Positions 18,296-29,400 of a stretch of 64,000 nt of DNA are shown piece after piece. The stretch spans positions 62,001 through 126,000 of the forward strand of contig JBAZYO010000012.1 of assembly GCA_041659285.1 (NCBI GenBank). Reading direction: 5' to 3'. Both the position numbers and the translations under genes were made by a program. Below the pieces are notes generated by a model. It had not been told where the DNA came from, made no database searches, and was given only the letters and a program-made list of their open reading frames with translations. The number at the start of each line of letters is the position of its first letter. Positions within the stretch are counted from its first letter, which is position 1. This DNA is from Vicinamibacterales bacterium. GTDB taxonomy: Bacteria > Acidobacteriota > Vicinamibacteria > Vicinamibacterales > UBA2999.

Positions 18296-20298
18296 GCCGC
18301 CGGCCCTCCGGGCGACACCAGCACGTAGCGATCGCTCCACAACGCGAACAGCTCGGTCATGAGCGTCGCATCGCCGGCGCTGGCGCCACAACGCGGCAGT
18401 ACCTCGGCGAGCGTGGTCGTTGAATCGGCCGCCTCGACCACGCGGTAGGCCGCTTCCGAAATCGCCAGGGATCGGGTGCTGTCGTAGTTCCGCACGAGCG
18501 CGAATCGCGTCTCGCGCGCGCCATGCTCATCGACCGCATGCGTTGCCGTCAGCCGGCTGCAGGGCGACAGCCAGAGGCGGCAGCCCTCGAGCAGCGCGGG
18601 GCCCAATTCGGGCCGCTTCCAGGCGAGGTAGTCGCCGATCACCAGGTAGTTCAAACCCGAAGTCAGGAAGCAGGTGACGGCCTCTTCCGCGGTGTTCACG
18701 ATCGGCTCAACGTTGTTGTTGAACGAGGTGTTTAGCAGCATCGGCACGCCGGTCTGCTTGCCGAACGCCTCGATCAGCGCGTAGTAGCGCGGATTGGTGT
18801 CGCGGCTGACGGTTTGCAGCCGGGCGCTGCCGTCAACGTGCGTGATCGCGCCGAGGGTCTCCCGCCACTGCTCGCGCACCTGCAGTACGCTGGACATGAA
18901 CGGGAACTGCGACTGATCCTCGGGGATCTCGAAGAAGTCGCCGGCGCGTTCCGCCAGCACCGACGGCGCGAACGGACGATAGCCCTCGCGCTTCTTGATC
19001 ATCGCGTTGATGGTGTCTTTGTGCGCGGCCAGGCGCGGGTCGGCAATGATGCTGCGGTTGCCGAGCGCGCGCGGGCCGAACTCGGTGCGCCCCTGGACCC
19101 AACCGGCGACGGCGCCGTCAGCAAGCAGCGCCGCCGTCTCGGCAAACGGATCCGCCATCCGCCGGGACTCGAGGAACGGCGACCACGCCTCGAGCGTGGC
19201 GGCAATGCTCTCGCTCGATCCGGCGTCGGTGCCCCAGAAGGTATGCGCCAGCCGCGTCTTCGGCAGCGACGGCGTCATCTCGTGCGCCACCGCCAGCGCG
19301 CACCCAATCGCACAGCCGGCATCGTCGGCCGCCGGCTGCACGAAGATGTCGCGGAACAGCCCGCTGCGCCACAACTTCCCCACCATGCTGCTGTTCTGCG
19401 CCACGCCGCCGGCCAGCGCCAGGTTGTCGTGGCCGGTCACGTCCTGGTGATGGCGCAGGATGTGAAAGACGATCGCCTCGAGCGACTCCTGCAGGGCGGC
19501 GGCGATGTCCTTGTGGAGCTGGGTGAACGGCTCGCCACGGCGCCGGGGCGGCAGCGTCCGGTGAAGGTTCAAGACGCGCTCGTTGTAGATGACGTAGTCG
19601 CCGTTCGGCAGCAGCGCGTAGAACTCGTTGAACACGCCGCGGAAGCGGCCGGGGTCGCCGTAGGGCGCGAGGCCCATCACCTTGTACTCGTCGTAAATCC
19701 GGTAGCCGAGAAACCCGATCGCCCGCGTGTAGTAATTGCCGAGGCTGTAGTGCTGCGGCTTCGCCGCCAGCACGTTCAGCGCCTTGCCGCGGCCGTCGAG
19801 CACCATGGTCGAGACGCTCTCGCCGACGCCGTCCATCGACAGCACCAGCGCATCCTCGTGCCCGCACACCGCGAAGGCGCTGACGGCGTGCGCCATGTGG
19901 TGGCTGATGAAGCGGAAGCGATCGGCCTCGGGACGATGACCGAAGTCGCGCTCGAAGACGTCCTGCAGAATGGCCCGCGTGCCCGTGAACGGGCCCAGGT
20001 GCGGATGGTCGAGGTGATAGCGCAGGAAGAACTCGTCGAGAAACGGCTCGGTCGCGTAGTAGCCGAAGTAGTCAACGTCGTCGAGCCCGAGGCCCGCCTG
20101 CTCCAGGCAGAAGCGGACCGCGTTGGCCGGCGCCTTGTTGGTGTGCTTGATGCGGTTGAGGCGCTCTTCCTCGATCGCCGCCGTGATGACGCCGTCCTGG
20201 ACCAGCACCGCGGCGGCGTCGTGCGCGAAGTCGATTGGAAAGCCGTAGTGCGACTCGTGCACGCGGTCGAAGCCGCCGGTGAATCCCAGGATGTTCAT
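18292..20298 (-). CDS. NodU/CmcH-type O-carbamoyltransferase
   Basis: 668 residues from the ATG at 20298, which overlaps the previous TGA (ATGA). Two-part family: the N-terminal ASKHA-like part has HDAA (His 26, Asp 27), the metal site motif SHHMAHA (132-138) and SMDGVGE (154-160). The C-terminal YrdC/adenylate-transfer part carries EFGPRALGNRSI and SFNNN. It should use carbamoyl phosphate and ATP to carbamoylate a hydroxyl group. Possible acceptors are Ser, Thr, a ketide hydroxyl or a hydroxyl made by the nearby oxygenase. After the usual C-terminus there are about 85 extra residues (from about 580) that look like a small winged-helix or PqqD-like domain, possibly a partner-binding module. 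It is embedded between NRPS genes with overlaps at both ends, so it is surely part of the pathway. Confidence 0.92.
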   Translation of the reverse strand: MNILGFTGGFDRVHESHYGFPIDFAHDAAAVLVQDGVITAAIEEERLNRIKHTNKAPANAVRFCLEQAGLGLDDVDYFGYYATEPFLDEFFLRYHLDHPHLGPFTGTRAILQDVFERDFGHRPEADRFRFISHHMAHAVSAFAVCGHEDALVLSMDGVGESVSTMVLDGRGKALNVLAAKPQHYSLGNYYTRAIGFLGYRIYDEYKVMGLAPYGDPGRFRGVFNEFYALLPNGDYVIYNERVLNLHRTLPPRRRGEPFTQLHKDIAAALQESLEAIVFHILRHHQDVTGHDNLALAGGVAQNSSMVGKLWRSGLFRDIFVQPAADDAGCAIGCALAVAHEMTPSLPKTRLAHTFWGTDAGSSESIAATLEAWSPFLESRRMADPFAETAALLADGAVAGWVQGRTEFGPRALGNRSIIADPRLAAHKDTINAMIKKREGYRPFAPSVLAERAGDFFEIPEDQSQFPFMSSVLQVREQWRETLGAITHVDGSARLQTVSRDTNPRYYALIEAFGKQTGVPMLLNTSFNNNVEPIVNTAEEAVTCFLTSGLNYLVIGDYLAWKRPELGPALLEGCRLWLSPCSRLTATHAVDEHGARETRFALVRNYDSTRSLAISEAAYRVVEAADSTTTLAEVLPRCGASAGDATLMTELFALWSDRYVLVSPGGPAA

Positions 20299-23200
20299 CG
20301 CTTGTGCGCTTCCCGCTGAACGCGTGTGATGCCGGCTGGGGCAGGCGCGGCGCCCGCCTGGAGGCCTGCCACCAGCGCGGCCAGCGCCTCGAGCGTGGTG
20401 CACTCGAAGAACGACGCGATTGGCACGTCCACCTTGAGCTCGGCGCGAATGCGCGAAATGGCCGTGCTCGCGGTCAGCGAATGACCACCCAACTCGAAGA
20501 AGTTATCGTGCCGCCCGACACCGCTGGCGCCAAGGGTCGTTTCCCAGATGCCCGCCACCTTCTTCTCGATCTCGGTGGCCGGCGCGACGAAGGTCTTGCC
20601 GAAACCCATGCCCGAGCGCATCGGCGCCGGCAGCGCCTTGCGATCGATCTTGCCGTTGGCGTTCAGCGGCAGCCGCTCGAGCACCATGAACACGGACGGG
20701 ATCATGTAGCCGGGCAACCGCGGACGCAGGTGATTGCGCACCTCGAGTTCGATTGTGCGCGCCGGCGGCGTCGGGAATGCCAGGTAGGCAATCAGCCGCT
20801 TGTCGCCGGTCGCTTCGTCCTGGTGCAGCAGCACCAGGGCGTCGTCCAGGCCGGGGAAGGTACGCAGAGCCGACTCGATCTCGCCGGGCTCGATGCGGAA
20901 ACCGCGCAGCTTGACCTGCCCGTCGCGCCGGCCGAGGAACTCGATGTCGCCATCGGCATTGCGCCGGACGATGTCGCCGGTGCGATAGAGCGTGCCACCG
21001 GCGGCACCGAAGGGATCGGGCACGAACGCGGCCGCGGTCAGCTCCGGACGGTTGTGATAGCCGAGGGCAACGCCGTCGCCGCCAATCAGCAGCTCGCCGG
21101 CGGCGCCGGTCGGCTGCAGCAGCATGGCGCGATCGACCACGTAGGCCGTGGTGTTGGCGATCGGCCGTCCAATCGGGATGATGGTCGCATCGTCACCGAC
21201 CTGCTTGATGTGGTGCCAGGTGGCGAAGGTGCAGGTCTCCGTCGGACCGTAGCCGTTCAGCAACCGCGGCGGTGCGCCCCTGGCCAGCACGCGTTTGACC
21301 CAGCGGGGTTCGACCTTGTCGCCGCCAACCAGCACGGTGGTGACCGTGGCCAGACCATCCGGGGCCTCGCGCGCCATCTGATTGAAGAGGGCAGAGGTCA
21401 GGAACATCGCGGTGATGCCCCGCGACCGGAGTTCCCGCGCCAGCACCTGCGGGGTTAACGCCGTGTCGCGGCCCAGCACGTGCAGCTCGCCACCATTCAG
21501 CAAGGCGCCCCAGACCTCGAACGTCACAGCATCGAACGCCACGTTCGAGATGTGCGCAACCTTGTCGTTCGGGCCCAACACGACGTAGTCGGAATTGATC
21601 ACCAGGCGCAGGATGGCGCGGTGAGGGACGCGAACGGCCTTCGGGATCCCGGTTGAACCGGACGTGTCGAACAGGACCACTTCGTCCGTCGCCACGGTGG
21701 CGGCGGCGGGCGGCGGCGTGGATGGGCACGCCACGATCTGCGACGCCTGCGCGTCGGGCGCGATGCGCGTGATGCCGGGCAGGCGCACGTCAGACGCGGC
21801 CATGGCCACTAACGCACGAACACCGGCATCCTTCACGACAAAGGCGGTGCGGTCGAGCGGCGCCGCGGGATCCAACGGCACGACGGAGGCGCCAAGCTTG
21901 ATGATGGCGAGCAGGGCTTCGACCAGCACCGGCGACCGCTCGAGCAGCACCGCGACCCGGTCGCCGGCGACCACGCCGTTGGCCGCCAGGTGATGGGCCA
22001 AGCGGTTCGACCGCTGATCGAGCTCGTCGTATGTCAGCGTCACGCCCTCGGCGCTGATCGCTGTCCCTGGGCCGTTGCGCGTGACCGACTCGGCGAACTG
22101 CTTCGCCAACGTGCTGGTGGACGGATACGGGCGCGCGGTCGCGTTGAGCCCGTGCACCAGCTGATCGCGCTCGGCAGCGTCCAGCATGTTCACGCGCGCG
22201 ATCGGCGATGTTGGCTGACGCGCCGCCTCGCTCAGGAAGCGACCGAGGTGGCCGGCGAGCGCGGTGACCTGTTGCAAGGTGTAGGCGCCGGCGTTGTACT
22301 GAAACTCGATCCGCAACGTGTCGCCCGGCTCGACGATCACGACCAGGTCGTAATTGGTCGGCTCGCTGGACTCGACCACGCGCGCGGCCAGCCCCGTGGA
22401 GCCGGCGCCAATCTGCGACGCGGGGTAGTTCTCGAAGACGACCAGGTGCCTGATCAGCCCTGCGCGCAGCTCCGAGAGGTTCTGGATCTCGGCCAGCCTC
22501 GAGGCGTGGTGCGGTTGCGAATCAATGGCCTGTCGCTGCACTCGCGTGACCAGGTCCGCGAAGGTGTCGTGGTCGCCGTAGGTGACGCGCACCGGAATGG
22601 TGTTGATCAGCAGGCCGGCGATACGCTCGATGTCGGGCACTTCGGGTGAGCGGCCCGACACGACGGCGCCGAACACCACGTCGCGCGCGTCGCCGTAGCG
22701 CCCGAGCACCACGCCCCAGGCGGCCTGGACCACGCTGCTCAGCGTCGCGTCCTGGGCGGTAGCCAGCGCCTGAAGCTCGCGCTGGGTGGTGGCGTCGAGC
22801 CGAAAGTCCACGCGCTGTAACTCGCAAGGTCCGGCGCCGGCTGCCGCGAGCGGCGCGATCTCCGCGCTGGCGTCATACCCATCGAGCAGTCGCTGCCAAT
22901 ACGACAACGAAGCCTGGCGATCGCGAGACTTGAGCCACTCCACGTACGGGGCGTACGAGGGCACCGGCGGCAGCTCGGGCGCGGAGCCGGTGAGCGCGGC
23001 GGCATACAGTGACAGCAGATCGCGCAAGACGAGGTGCGTGCTCCAGCCATCGAACAAGATGTGATGCCACGTCAGGATGACGTCGTGCTCGGTCGCGTCT
23101 ACCTGGAGAACGCGGACGCGCAGCATCGGGCCACGCGCCAGGTCGAAGCCGCAGGACTGCTCGGCGGCTCGCGCCTCGACCGCGCGCGCCTCGCGTGCCT

Positions 23201-23498
23201 GCGCCGGCAGGGCCAACAGTGACTCGAACGTGAAGTCGGCTCGCCGCTCCTTCAGGATCATCTGCAACGGCTCACGGCTCTTCTCGTGCGTGAACACGGA
23301 GCGCAGCGCGTCGTGCCGCGCGTGAAGGGCATCCCACGCCGCCTGGTACTTGGCCACGTCAAAACCGCCGCTCACTCGCCACACGACTTGCTCGGTGTAG
23401 GCCGGGCTGTCCGGCTCGTGCCGGGCGTGGAACAGCATCCCCTCCTGCATGGGCGTGAGGGGGTACAGGTCTTTCAAGTCTTCCCGTCTAATCGTCAT
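20295..23498 (-). CDS. NRPS module C-A-T, Val/Ile-type
   Basis: 1067 residues. The C domain is of the type that accepts a D-residue donor (LYPLTPMQEGM at the N-terminus, HHILFDG near 145), matching the E domain that ends the preceding protein. The A domain (about 455-940) has an altered A3 core, FDTSGSTG near 609, where most have YTSGSTG. Its code reads D-A-F-F-L-G-G-T-F-K, close to Val codes of the DAFWxGGTFK kind and to Ile types, so a branched aliphatic residue is likely. T domain LGGHS near 1004. No epimerase, so an L-residue. It overlaps the end of the previous gene by 11 bp, and the ATG has only a weak Shine-Dalgarno, so translation is probably coupled. Confidence 0.92.
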   Translation of the reverse strand: MTIRREDLKDLYPLTPMQEGMLFHARHEPDSPAYTEQVVWRVSGGFDVAKYQAAWDALHARHDALRSVFTHEKSREPLQMILKERRADFTFESLLALPAQAREARAVEARAAEQSCGFDLARGPMLRVRVLQVDATEHDVILTWHHILFDGWSTHLVLRDLLSLYAAALTGSAPELPPVPSYAPYVEWLKSRDRQASLSYWQRLLDGYDASAEIAPLAAAGAGPCELQRVDFRLDATTQRELQALATAQDATLSSVVQAAWGVVLGRYGDARDVVFGAVVSGRSPEVPDIERIAGLLINTIPVRVTYGDHDTFADLVTRVQRQAIDSQPHHASRLAEIQNLSELRAGLIRHLVVFENYPASQIGAGSTGLAARVVESSEPTNYDLVVIVEPGDTLRIEFQYNAGAYTLQQVTALAGHLGRFLSEAARQPTSPIARVNMLDAAERDQLVHGLNATARPYPSTSTLAKQFAESVTRNGPGTAISAEGVTLTYDELDQRSNRLAHHLAANGVVAGDRVAVLLERSPVLVEALLAIIKLGASVVPLDPAAPLDRTAFVVKDAGVRALVAMAASDVRLPGITRIAPDAQASQIVACPSTPPPAAATVATDEVVLFDTSGSTGIPKAVRVPHRAILRLVINSDYVVLGPNDKVAHISNVAFDAVTFEVWGALLNGGELHVLGRDTALTPQVLARELRSRGITAMFLTSALFNQMAREAPDGLATVTTVLVGGDKVEPRWVKRVLARGAPPRLLNGYGPTETCTFATWHHIKQVGDDATIIPIGRPIANTTAYVVDRAMLLQPTGAAGELLIGGDGVALGYHNRPELTAAAFVPDPFGAAGGTLYRTGDIVRRNADGDIEFLGRRDGQVKLRGFRIEPGEIESALRTFPGLDDALVLLHQDEATGDKRLIAYLAFPTPPARTIELEVRNHLRPRLPGYMIPSVFMVLERLPLNANGKIDRKALPAPMRSGMGFGKTFVAPATEIEKKVAGIWETTLGASGVGRHDNFFELGGHSLTASTAISRIRAELKVDVPIASFFECTTLEALAALVAGLQAGAAPAPAGITRVQREAHKR

Positions 23499-26400
23499 CG
23501 AAAAGATCGTCCAGTTCGTCCAGGGTCATGCCCTTGTGCGTGAGGTCGGCAGGGGTCAATTCCGTGGCCTCACGAGTGATGCAGTGTTCGACCACGCGGC
23601 GCAACTCCTCGTCCAGGGCATTGCGGAGCTCGCGCACCCGCGATCGCGCGAGGCGCGTGGCCGCGAAAATCAGTGACAGCCGCAGGCGATCCGCCACGAC
23701 GATGGCGGCAATCTCCAGCGCGAACGGGCGGGGTCCAGCCGGGCTTGCCGATGGCGCAATCGGATCGTCGCACAACGCGAAGCTGCCCGCTGAATCGACC
23801 GTCCGGAACTCGCCCAGGTAATTGAACGAGACGCGGGGACGCGCGTGCAACCGCGCCGCGGCCGGCGCCTGCGACAGGTATCGCAGAATGCCATAGCCGG
23901 TGCCGCCGTTGGGCACCTGGCGGAGATCCTCCTTGAGCTGGCGGATGCGGCGGCCGACCGGCTGATCCTCGAGATCGAGCATGAACGGATACAGCGCCGT
24001 GAACCACCCCGCCGTCCGGCTGACATCCACACCGGGGACGCCGTCGCGGCCGTGTCCCTCGAGGGCAATCTGCACGCGCCGCCCGCCGGTCCAGCGGCCG
24101 AGCGCTCTCGCCGCCGCGGTCAACAGCAGCTCGCCGGCATTGGTTTGGTAAGCGGCCGGCGCGCGACGCAACAAGTCGGCGGTCTCAGGCGCGGTCCACT
24201 CGATCGACTCTTCCACCGCGTCGGCGTAGTGGCCCGCTTCGCCAATGGCCGCCGCCACCGCGCCATCGTCCTCGTCCATCGCCTGCCAGTACGGAAGCTC
24301 CGCCAGCACTCGGGAGTCGGAGGCCGATGCGTGGAGCGCGGCCGACCACGCCGCCAACGAATCGGTGGCCTCCATCACGGGCTCGCCGGCGAGCGCGGCC
24401 GCCAGGTCTTCGAGCACGATTTGCCAGGTGACGCCGTCAACGACCAGGTGGTGCGCCACCAGCAACAGGCGATCCGCGTCAGGCAGGCGGAAGAGGGTCG
24501 CGCGGACCAGCGGGCCCGCGCTCAAACTGAAGCCGGTCTGCTCACGGGCCGACAGCCGCTGCATCGCCTCCAGCGCCTCGGGCTCCCGCCGGAGATCCTC
24601 GACAGTGAACGCCACCGCCTCACCAGCGGGCGCGATGGTGGCGCTCCAACCATCGGCGGTCTGCTCGAACCGCTGGCGAAGCGCGCCGTGCGTGTCCTGG
24701 AGGTGCTGCAGCGCCTGCCGCAGCCGGGCGACGTCGGTCTCGCGGTCAAACCGCAGCAGCACGGCGTGGTTGTAGTGGGCGGATTCGACCTGATGCTCCT
24801 CGAAGAACCGGCGCTGGATCGGCGTCAGCGCGAACGCGCCGCCGGCCGTCGCCACCTGGGTCGTCCGGCGCTCCTGCAGCCGCGGCGCCAGCTCGGCCAC
24901 CGTCGGATAGCGGAACAGATCCTTCAGATCGACCGTCAGCCCCCGCGCCCGCAGCCGCGCCAGGATCTGGATCGACTTGATCGAATCGCCGCCAAGGCTG
25001 ATGAACCGATCGTGGCGGCCGACGCGGTCCACGCCGATGACCTCGGCCCAGATGCCCGCCAGCAACTCTTCGCGCTCGCTCGCGGGAGCCTCGAAGACGG
25101 GACCCGACGCGGCGGCCTGCCGCGTGCGCAGCGCGCGAACGGCGGCGACGTCGAGCTTGCCGTGGGCCGTCAGGGGAAGCGCATCACAGACCACGATGCC
25201 GCCGGGCACGAGGTAGTCGGGCAGCCGCTCGCCGAGCGCGGCGCGCACCGCCTCGGCGTTGACGTTTCCGGTGACGCACGCCGTCAGCTCGTTGCCGGCC
25301 GCGCCCTGCTCCACGATCACCGCCGCCTGCGTCACACCGGCAACCGCGCGGAGCGCGCGCTCGACTTCCGCCGGCTCGATACGATGCCCGCGAATCTTGA
25401 CCTGGTGGTCGTTGCGGCCAACGAAGTTCAGCGCGCCCGACTCGTCGCGGAACGCCAGGTCGCCGCTGCGATAGAGCCGCCCCGAGCCGGCGAACGTGTC
25501 CGGGATGAAGCGCGCGGCGGTGAGTTCCGGACGATCGAGATAGCCGAGGCACACGCCGCTGCCGCCCACGAGCATTTCACCGGGGGCGCCCAGCGGTTGC
25601 GGGTTCAGGTGACGATCGCAGACGTAGACGGTGGTCTCCGGCAGCGGCCGCCCGACCGGGCTGCGCCCGCCCGGCGACCGAATCTGCTCGCTCGTCAGCC
25701 GGCAGTAAGTGACGTGCACGGTGGTCTCGGTGATGCCGTACATGTTCACCAGCGCCACGGTCTCGGCCGGATAGTGGCGCACCCACGGCTGCAGCCTGGC
25801 CGTGTCGAGTCGATCGCCGCCGAAGATCACGTAGCGCAGGTGGCTGCCGAGCGTGTGGCCGGGCCGCGCCTCTTCGACCGCCACCAGGTTGTAGAACGCC
25901 AGCGGCGTCTGGTTCAGCACCGTGACCCGGTGCGTCGCGATGAGATCGCGGAACAGCGGCACATCCTGCACGACGTCGCGGGCCGGCATCACCAGGCGGC
26001 CGCCGTGCAGCAGCGCGCCGTACATCTCCCACACCGAGAAGTCGAAGCTCAGCGCATGCGCCATCACCCACACGTCGGCGGGGCCGAACGTGAAGTCGAA
26101 GCGATCGTTGACGACCAGCCGCACGACGTTGCGGTGCGTGACCAGGCAGCCCTTGGGCAGGCCGGTGGAGCCGGACGTGTAGATCACATACGCGACATCA
26201 TCCGGCTTCGAGGCCACCGGCAGGGGCCGCGCGTCGGTGGCGGGAAGCGTGGCGACGTCGATGATGGGACACGCCGCCGACTGGAGCGCGGTCGCGTCTT
26301 CGCGAGCGGCGAGCACCGCCTTGACGCCGGCATCGTCGAGGATGAACTGCACCCGCTCCTGTGGATAGCGGGGATCGACCGGCACGTAAGTGCATCCGGC

Positions 26401-29400
26401 CTTGAGCACTCCGAGCACGGCGACCACCGCCTCAACCGACGGCCGCAGATACACGCCTACCCGGCTGCCGGGCGCCACGTGCAGGTCGTGGTGCAGTGTG
26501 GCCGCCACGGCCTGCGCGCGCGACTGCAGCTCGCGGTAGCTGATCCAGCGTTCGGACTGGTGTGGCGCCAGCACGGCGGGCGCGTCGGGCTGACGCGCCG
26601 CCTGCGCGTCGAACAGGTCAACGATGGTCGCGGTATCCGGATAGTTCGCGGCGGTGCGATTCGGCTGGGTGACCACCGCGTCGCGCTGCTCCGCCGGCAG
26701 GATGTTCATCCGGCACGGACTCCGGTCCGGATGCTCCAAGGCCTCTTCAATCAGGTGACGCAGCTGCGCGCCAATTCTCGTCATCAGCGCTTCGTCGTGC
26801 ATCGAGCGATCCCATGACAACCGGAACCGCAACGCGTCCGTGCCCGGCAGCACCACCAGGTCGAAGCCGTAGTTGGTGCGGTCGTAACTGACGGCCGACG
26901 TGATGTCGAACCCGAGCTCGCGGCGGCCGAAGGCGCGCAAGCCCTCTTCGAGCGGATAGTTCTCGAGCGCGACGACGTGGTTGACCAGCGGCGCCGACGC
27001 ACCACTGGCGCGCTGCACGTCGACCAGCGGCGCGTGCTGGTGCGCAGTGAGATCGGCGGCGTCGATCAGCAGGCGCTTGACCAACGCCCTGAACGATTCA
27101 TCCTCGTGGAGCCGCACCCGAACGGGAATGGTGTTGATCAGCAGGCCGACCATCCGCTCCACACCGGGAAGACTCGGCGGGCGGCCCGACACCACGTACC
27201 CGAACACCACGTCGTCCGAGTAGGCGTAGCGCGAGAGGATGACGCCCCAGATCGCCTGCACGAAGGCGCTCAACGTGACCGCCTCGGTTCGACAGAAGGC
27301 CGCGATGCGCGCCGACGTGTCGGGCGACAGTTCCACCAGCTGCCGGGCGAGTCCGGCCGGCCCCGGCGTCGCGGCACGCGGGATCTCCGCGGTGGTCTCG
27401 TAGCCGCCCAGGTATCCCTGCCAGAACGCGGTATCGGTCGCGGCCGGGAGCGCGCGAACGAAATCGCCAAACGCCGGCGCCGGTTCCAGTGCGGGCGCCC
27501 GTCCCGCCCGTTTCGCCGCATAGGTTTCGAGAAACTCGAACTGCACGAGCCCCGCCGACCAGCCGTCGAGCACGATGTGGTGGTGGCTCCACACGAGGTC
27601 CCACAGGTCCGGTGCCCATCGAATCAGCAGCACGCGGACCAGCGGGTCCGCATCGAGCCTGAACCCGCGGCGCCGATCGGCGTCCTTCTCCTGGCCGAGA
27701 CGCTCCTCGCGCGAAACCGCCGGTGTGGCCGAGAGATCCTTGACCGTGAGGTCGACCTCGCGATGGCGCAGCACCTGCTGCCGCGGCCGACCGCCCGTGT
27801 CGGCCGTGAACACGGTGCGCAGTGCGTCGTGACGCGCAAACAGATCGTTCCAGGATGCGCGCACCAGTTCCGGCCGCAGGTCACCCTCGATACGGAACGA
27901 CCACTGCTCGAAGTAGGCCTCGGATTCCGGCTCCGACAGGGCATGGAAGTACATGCCTTCCTGCAACGGCGTGAGCGGCCGCGTGTCCTGCACCGCCGAG
28001 GCGCCATGGTCGAGCGTGTGGCGAACAATGGCATCGAGTTCGGACTGGACGAGGGCGAAGAAGCGCTCGACGGCCGCTGATTCGTAGCGCGCCGAACTGT
28101 AAGCCAGCGCCATCTCCATGCGGCCGCCGACCACCGCGGCGGTGACCTCGAGCGGCCATGGCAGCGCGACGTCGGGTGTCACGGTAGGCGGCGGCGCATC
28201 GGGTGCGCGCTCGAACCAGCGTTCGGCGGTCGAATCAAAGCGCCCGAGGTAATTGAACGCCAGCGACGGCAACGGCGACAGGCGGCCGACGGCTTCTCCA
28301 CCGAGATAGCGCAGCACGGTATAGCCGGCGCCCTTTCGCGGAATCGCGCGCAGCGCGTCCTTCACCACCTCAATCGCGGCGCCTTCGCTGCTGTTGCGGG
28401 GCAACGGGATGGTCACGGGGAAGATCGACGTGAACCAGCCGATGGTCCGCGTGGTGTCGATGTCGCCATCGAGCGCTTCGCGGCCGTGTCCTTCCACCGT
28501 GAGGCCGCAACGATCGTCGCCCGTCCAACGGCACCACGCGCGGGCCACCGCGGCGATCAGCAGATCGTTGATCTCGGTCGTGTAGGCGGCGTGCGCGTCG
28601 GTCAGCAGCGCCCGGGTCTGATCCGGCGACAGCACGGCGCGCAATTCGCGCCGATCTGCCTGCCGATCCGCCTGCCGACGTCCCAGTGCCTCCTGGGCAT
28701 CGGCCGTCGCCGACCAGTAGTCGCGCTCGCCCGCGAGGCTGGTGCTCACCGCCTGGCGCTGGTGTTCCACCCACGCGGAATACGGTGCCGAACGGGCCGG
28801 CAGTGAGGCGGCTTCGTGGCGATCGAGTTGATCGAGCACGGCCTGCAGGTCGTCAAGCAGGATGCGCCACGACACGCCATCGACGATCAGGTGGTGTGCC
28901 GTCAGCAACAGCCGCTGGCCGTCTGCCGCGTCATACAGCGCCGCGGACCACAGCGGGGCGCGGTCGAGTGCGAACGATTGTGCGGTGGGCTCGGGCCGCG
29001 CCAGGATCCGCGGCGGCACGGCGCCGGGCGCCAGCGTCTCCTGCATCCACTCGCTGTGCTGCCGCACGAAACGCGTGCGCAGCATGCCGTGGTGCGCCAT
29101 CAGCGCCGCCAGCGCGGCTCCCAAGGTCTCCACGCTCAGCGGCTTCAATGGGCGAAGCAGGATCGCCTGGTTGAAGGTCGCACCCGCGCCGTAGGTATCA
29201 AAGAAGAAGCGCTGGGTCGCAGCGAGCGGCGCCACGCCGACGTCCGAGCCCTGGTCGGCGGCCGCGCCGGCCCAGGGCTTGAGGTGGGGCGACAGCTGCT
29301 CGATGGTCGGGAACCTGAAGATGTCGCGGATCTCGACCTTCCAGCCGGCGTCGCGCAGCCGCGAAGCGAGCTGCAAGGCCTTGATCGAATCACCGCCGCT

